A DNA stretch of 23,600 nucleotides from a virus, in IMG/VR virus record IMGVR_UViG_3300000116_000233, positions 1 through 23,600 of that record; one strand, 5' to 3'. The translations under genes were made by a program, and so were the position numbers. The number at the start of each line of letters is the position of its first letter. Position 1 is the stretch's first letter. Below are positions 23,356 to 23,600 of the stretch, in pieces. Under the pieces are notes generated by a model. That model was not told the origin of the DNA. It worked only from the letters and a program-made list of their open reading frames with translations, and did no database searches.

Positions 23356-23600
23356 TATCTATCTGTATCTTTTATCATATCATCAATAGCCTTATTAAAG
23401 ACTTTGTCAGTATATGTTTCATTATTGTAGAATACGCTTCTCTCTGATGTTGGCATATCTTCTTCGCCTAACAATATCCTGTATATTCTACTTATTAATT
23501 GACTGCACTTAAACGACGTTTTAAACACTGAGTATTTTATAGTCGTTCTATTTCTGTGTCTCCACACTTCAATCCAGCCTAACTTTCTTAGTTTATCCCA
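23355..23600 (-). CDS. C-terminal part of a possible winged-helix DNA-binding protein (partial)
   Basis: The frame is open to the right edge, so the gene begins outside the window. A GTG at 23567 is in frame, but upstream codons continue as WDKLRKLGWIEVWRHRN, which reads as real protein and argues against that start. LRKLGWIEV followed by RTTIKYSVF resembles the recognition helix and wing of a winged-helix domain, then FKCSQLISRIYRILLGEEDM as a helix. The tail SERSVFYNNETYTDKVF ends in an acidic helix, DDMIKDTDR. This is a pattern-level call only. It is coupled to the metallopeptidase-like gene by TAATG. Confidence 0.45.
   Translation of the reverse strand, partial: WDKLRKLGWIEVWRHRNRTTIKYSVFKTSFKCSQLISRIYRILLGEEDMPTSERSVFYNNETYTDKVFNKAIDDMIKDTDR

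Noticed and set aside
1-23600. Stop-codon reassignment as in some crAss-like phages
   Set aside because: TAA, TAG and TGA all end genes at tight gene junctions, and no gene needs read-through of an internal stop to be complete.
1-23600. tRNA genes, CRISPR arrays, insertion sequences, integrase or attachment sites
   Set aside because: No cloverleaf in the gaps, no regularly spaced repeats, no transposase or recombinase motif; the gaps are too short for most of these.

Overview
The window is a dense, single-strand block of tailed-phage late genes. Every credible gene lies on the minus strand, so transcription runs from base 23600 towards base 1. Gaps are mostly under 60 bases, and no stretch over 300 bases lacks a gene. 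The DNA is strongly AT-rich. No start codon has a convincing Shine-Dalgarno sequence at normal spacing; starts sit behind A/T-rich leaders instead. That start context is typical of Bacteroidetes, so the likely host is a flavobacterium-like or other Bacteroidota cell, possibly marine. Gene order and protein style (TerL, portal with a long coiled-coil tail, acidic scaffold-like protein, HK97-type major capsid protein, small neck/ring proteins, then a giant tail protein) recall podovirus-like phages of the crAss-like/Cellulophaga group. That placement is from memory of family patterns, not a search. All three stop codons end genes, so there is no sign of stop-codon reassignment.

Layout in transcription order: (1) The C-terminal part of a possible winged-helix protein enters from the right edge. 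(2) A HExxH metallopeptidase-like protein and a small membrane protein resembling 3TM-type holins overlap by ATGA. (3) A beta-rich, probably structural protein, a coiled-coil protein and a 73-residue unknown follow. (4) A co-chaperonin-like protein carries two GroES-like folds in tandem, of which only the first has an obvious mobile loop. (5) A small-terminase-like helical protein and TerL come next. (6) Then portal, an acidic scaffold-like protein and the major capsid protein, closed by an intrinsic terminator with a UUCG tetraloop. (7) A 281-residue conserved-type virion/morphogenesis protein is followed by a second UUCG hairpin without a U tract. (8) Two neck/ring-type proteins precede a 2414-residue tail protein with an apparent insertion of about 660 residues of carbohydrate-binding-like beta modules. 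(9) A 500-residue protein with a duplicated beta module, a 118-residue unknown, a degenerate GNAT-like protein and the N-terminal part of a Gln/Ala-rich virion protein run off the left edge.

Together these genes would package DNA (TerS/TerL/portal), build and fold the head (scaffold, capsid protein, co-chaperonin), complete the neck and short tail, attach to the host (giant tail protein and neighbours) and help with lysis or virion structure (holin, metallopeptidase). The most distinctive element is the tandem GroES-like protein just upstream of the packaging and capsid genes.
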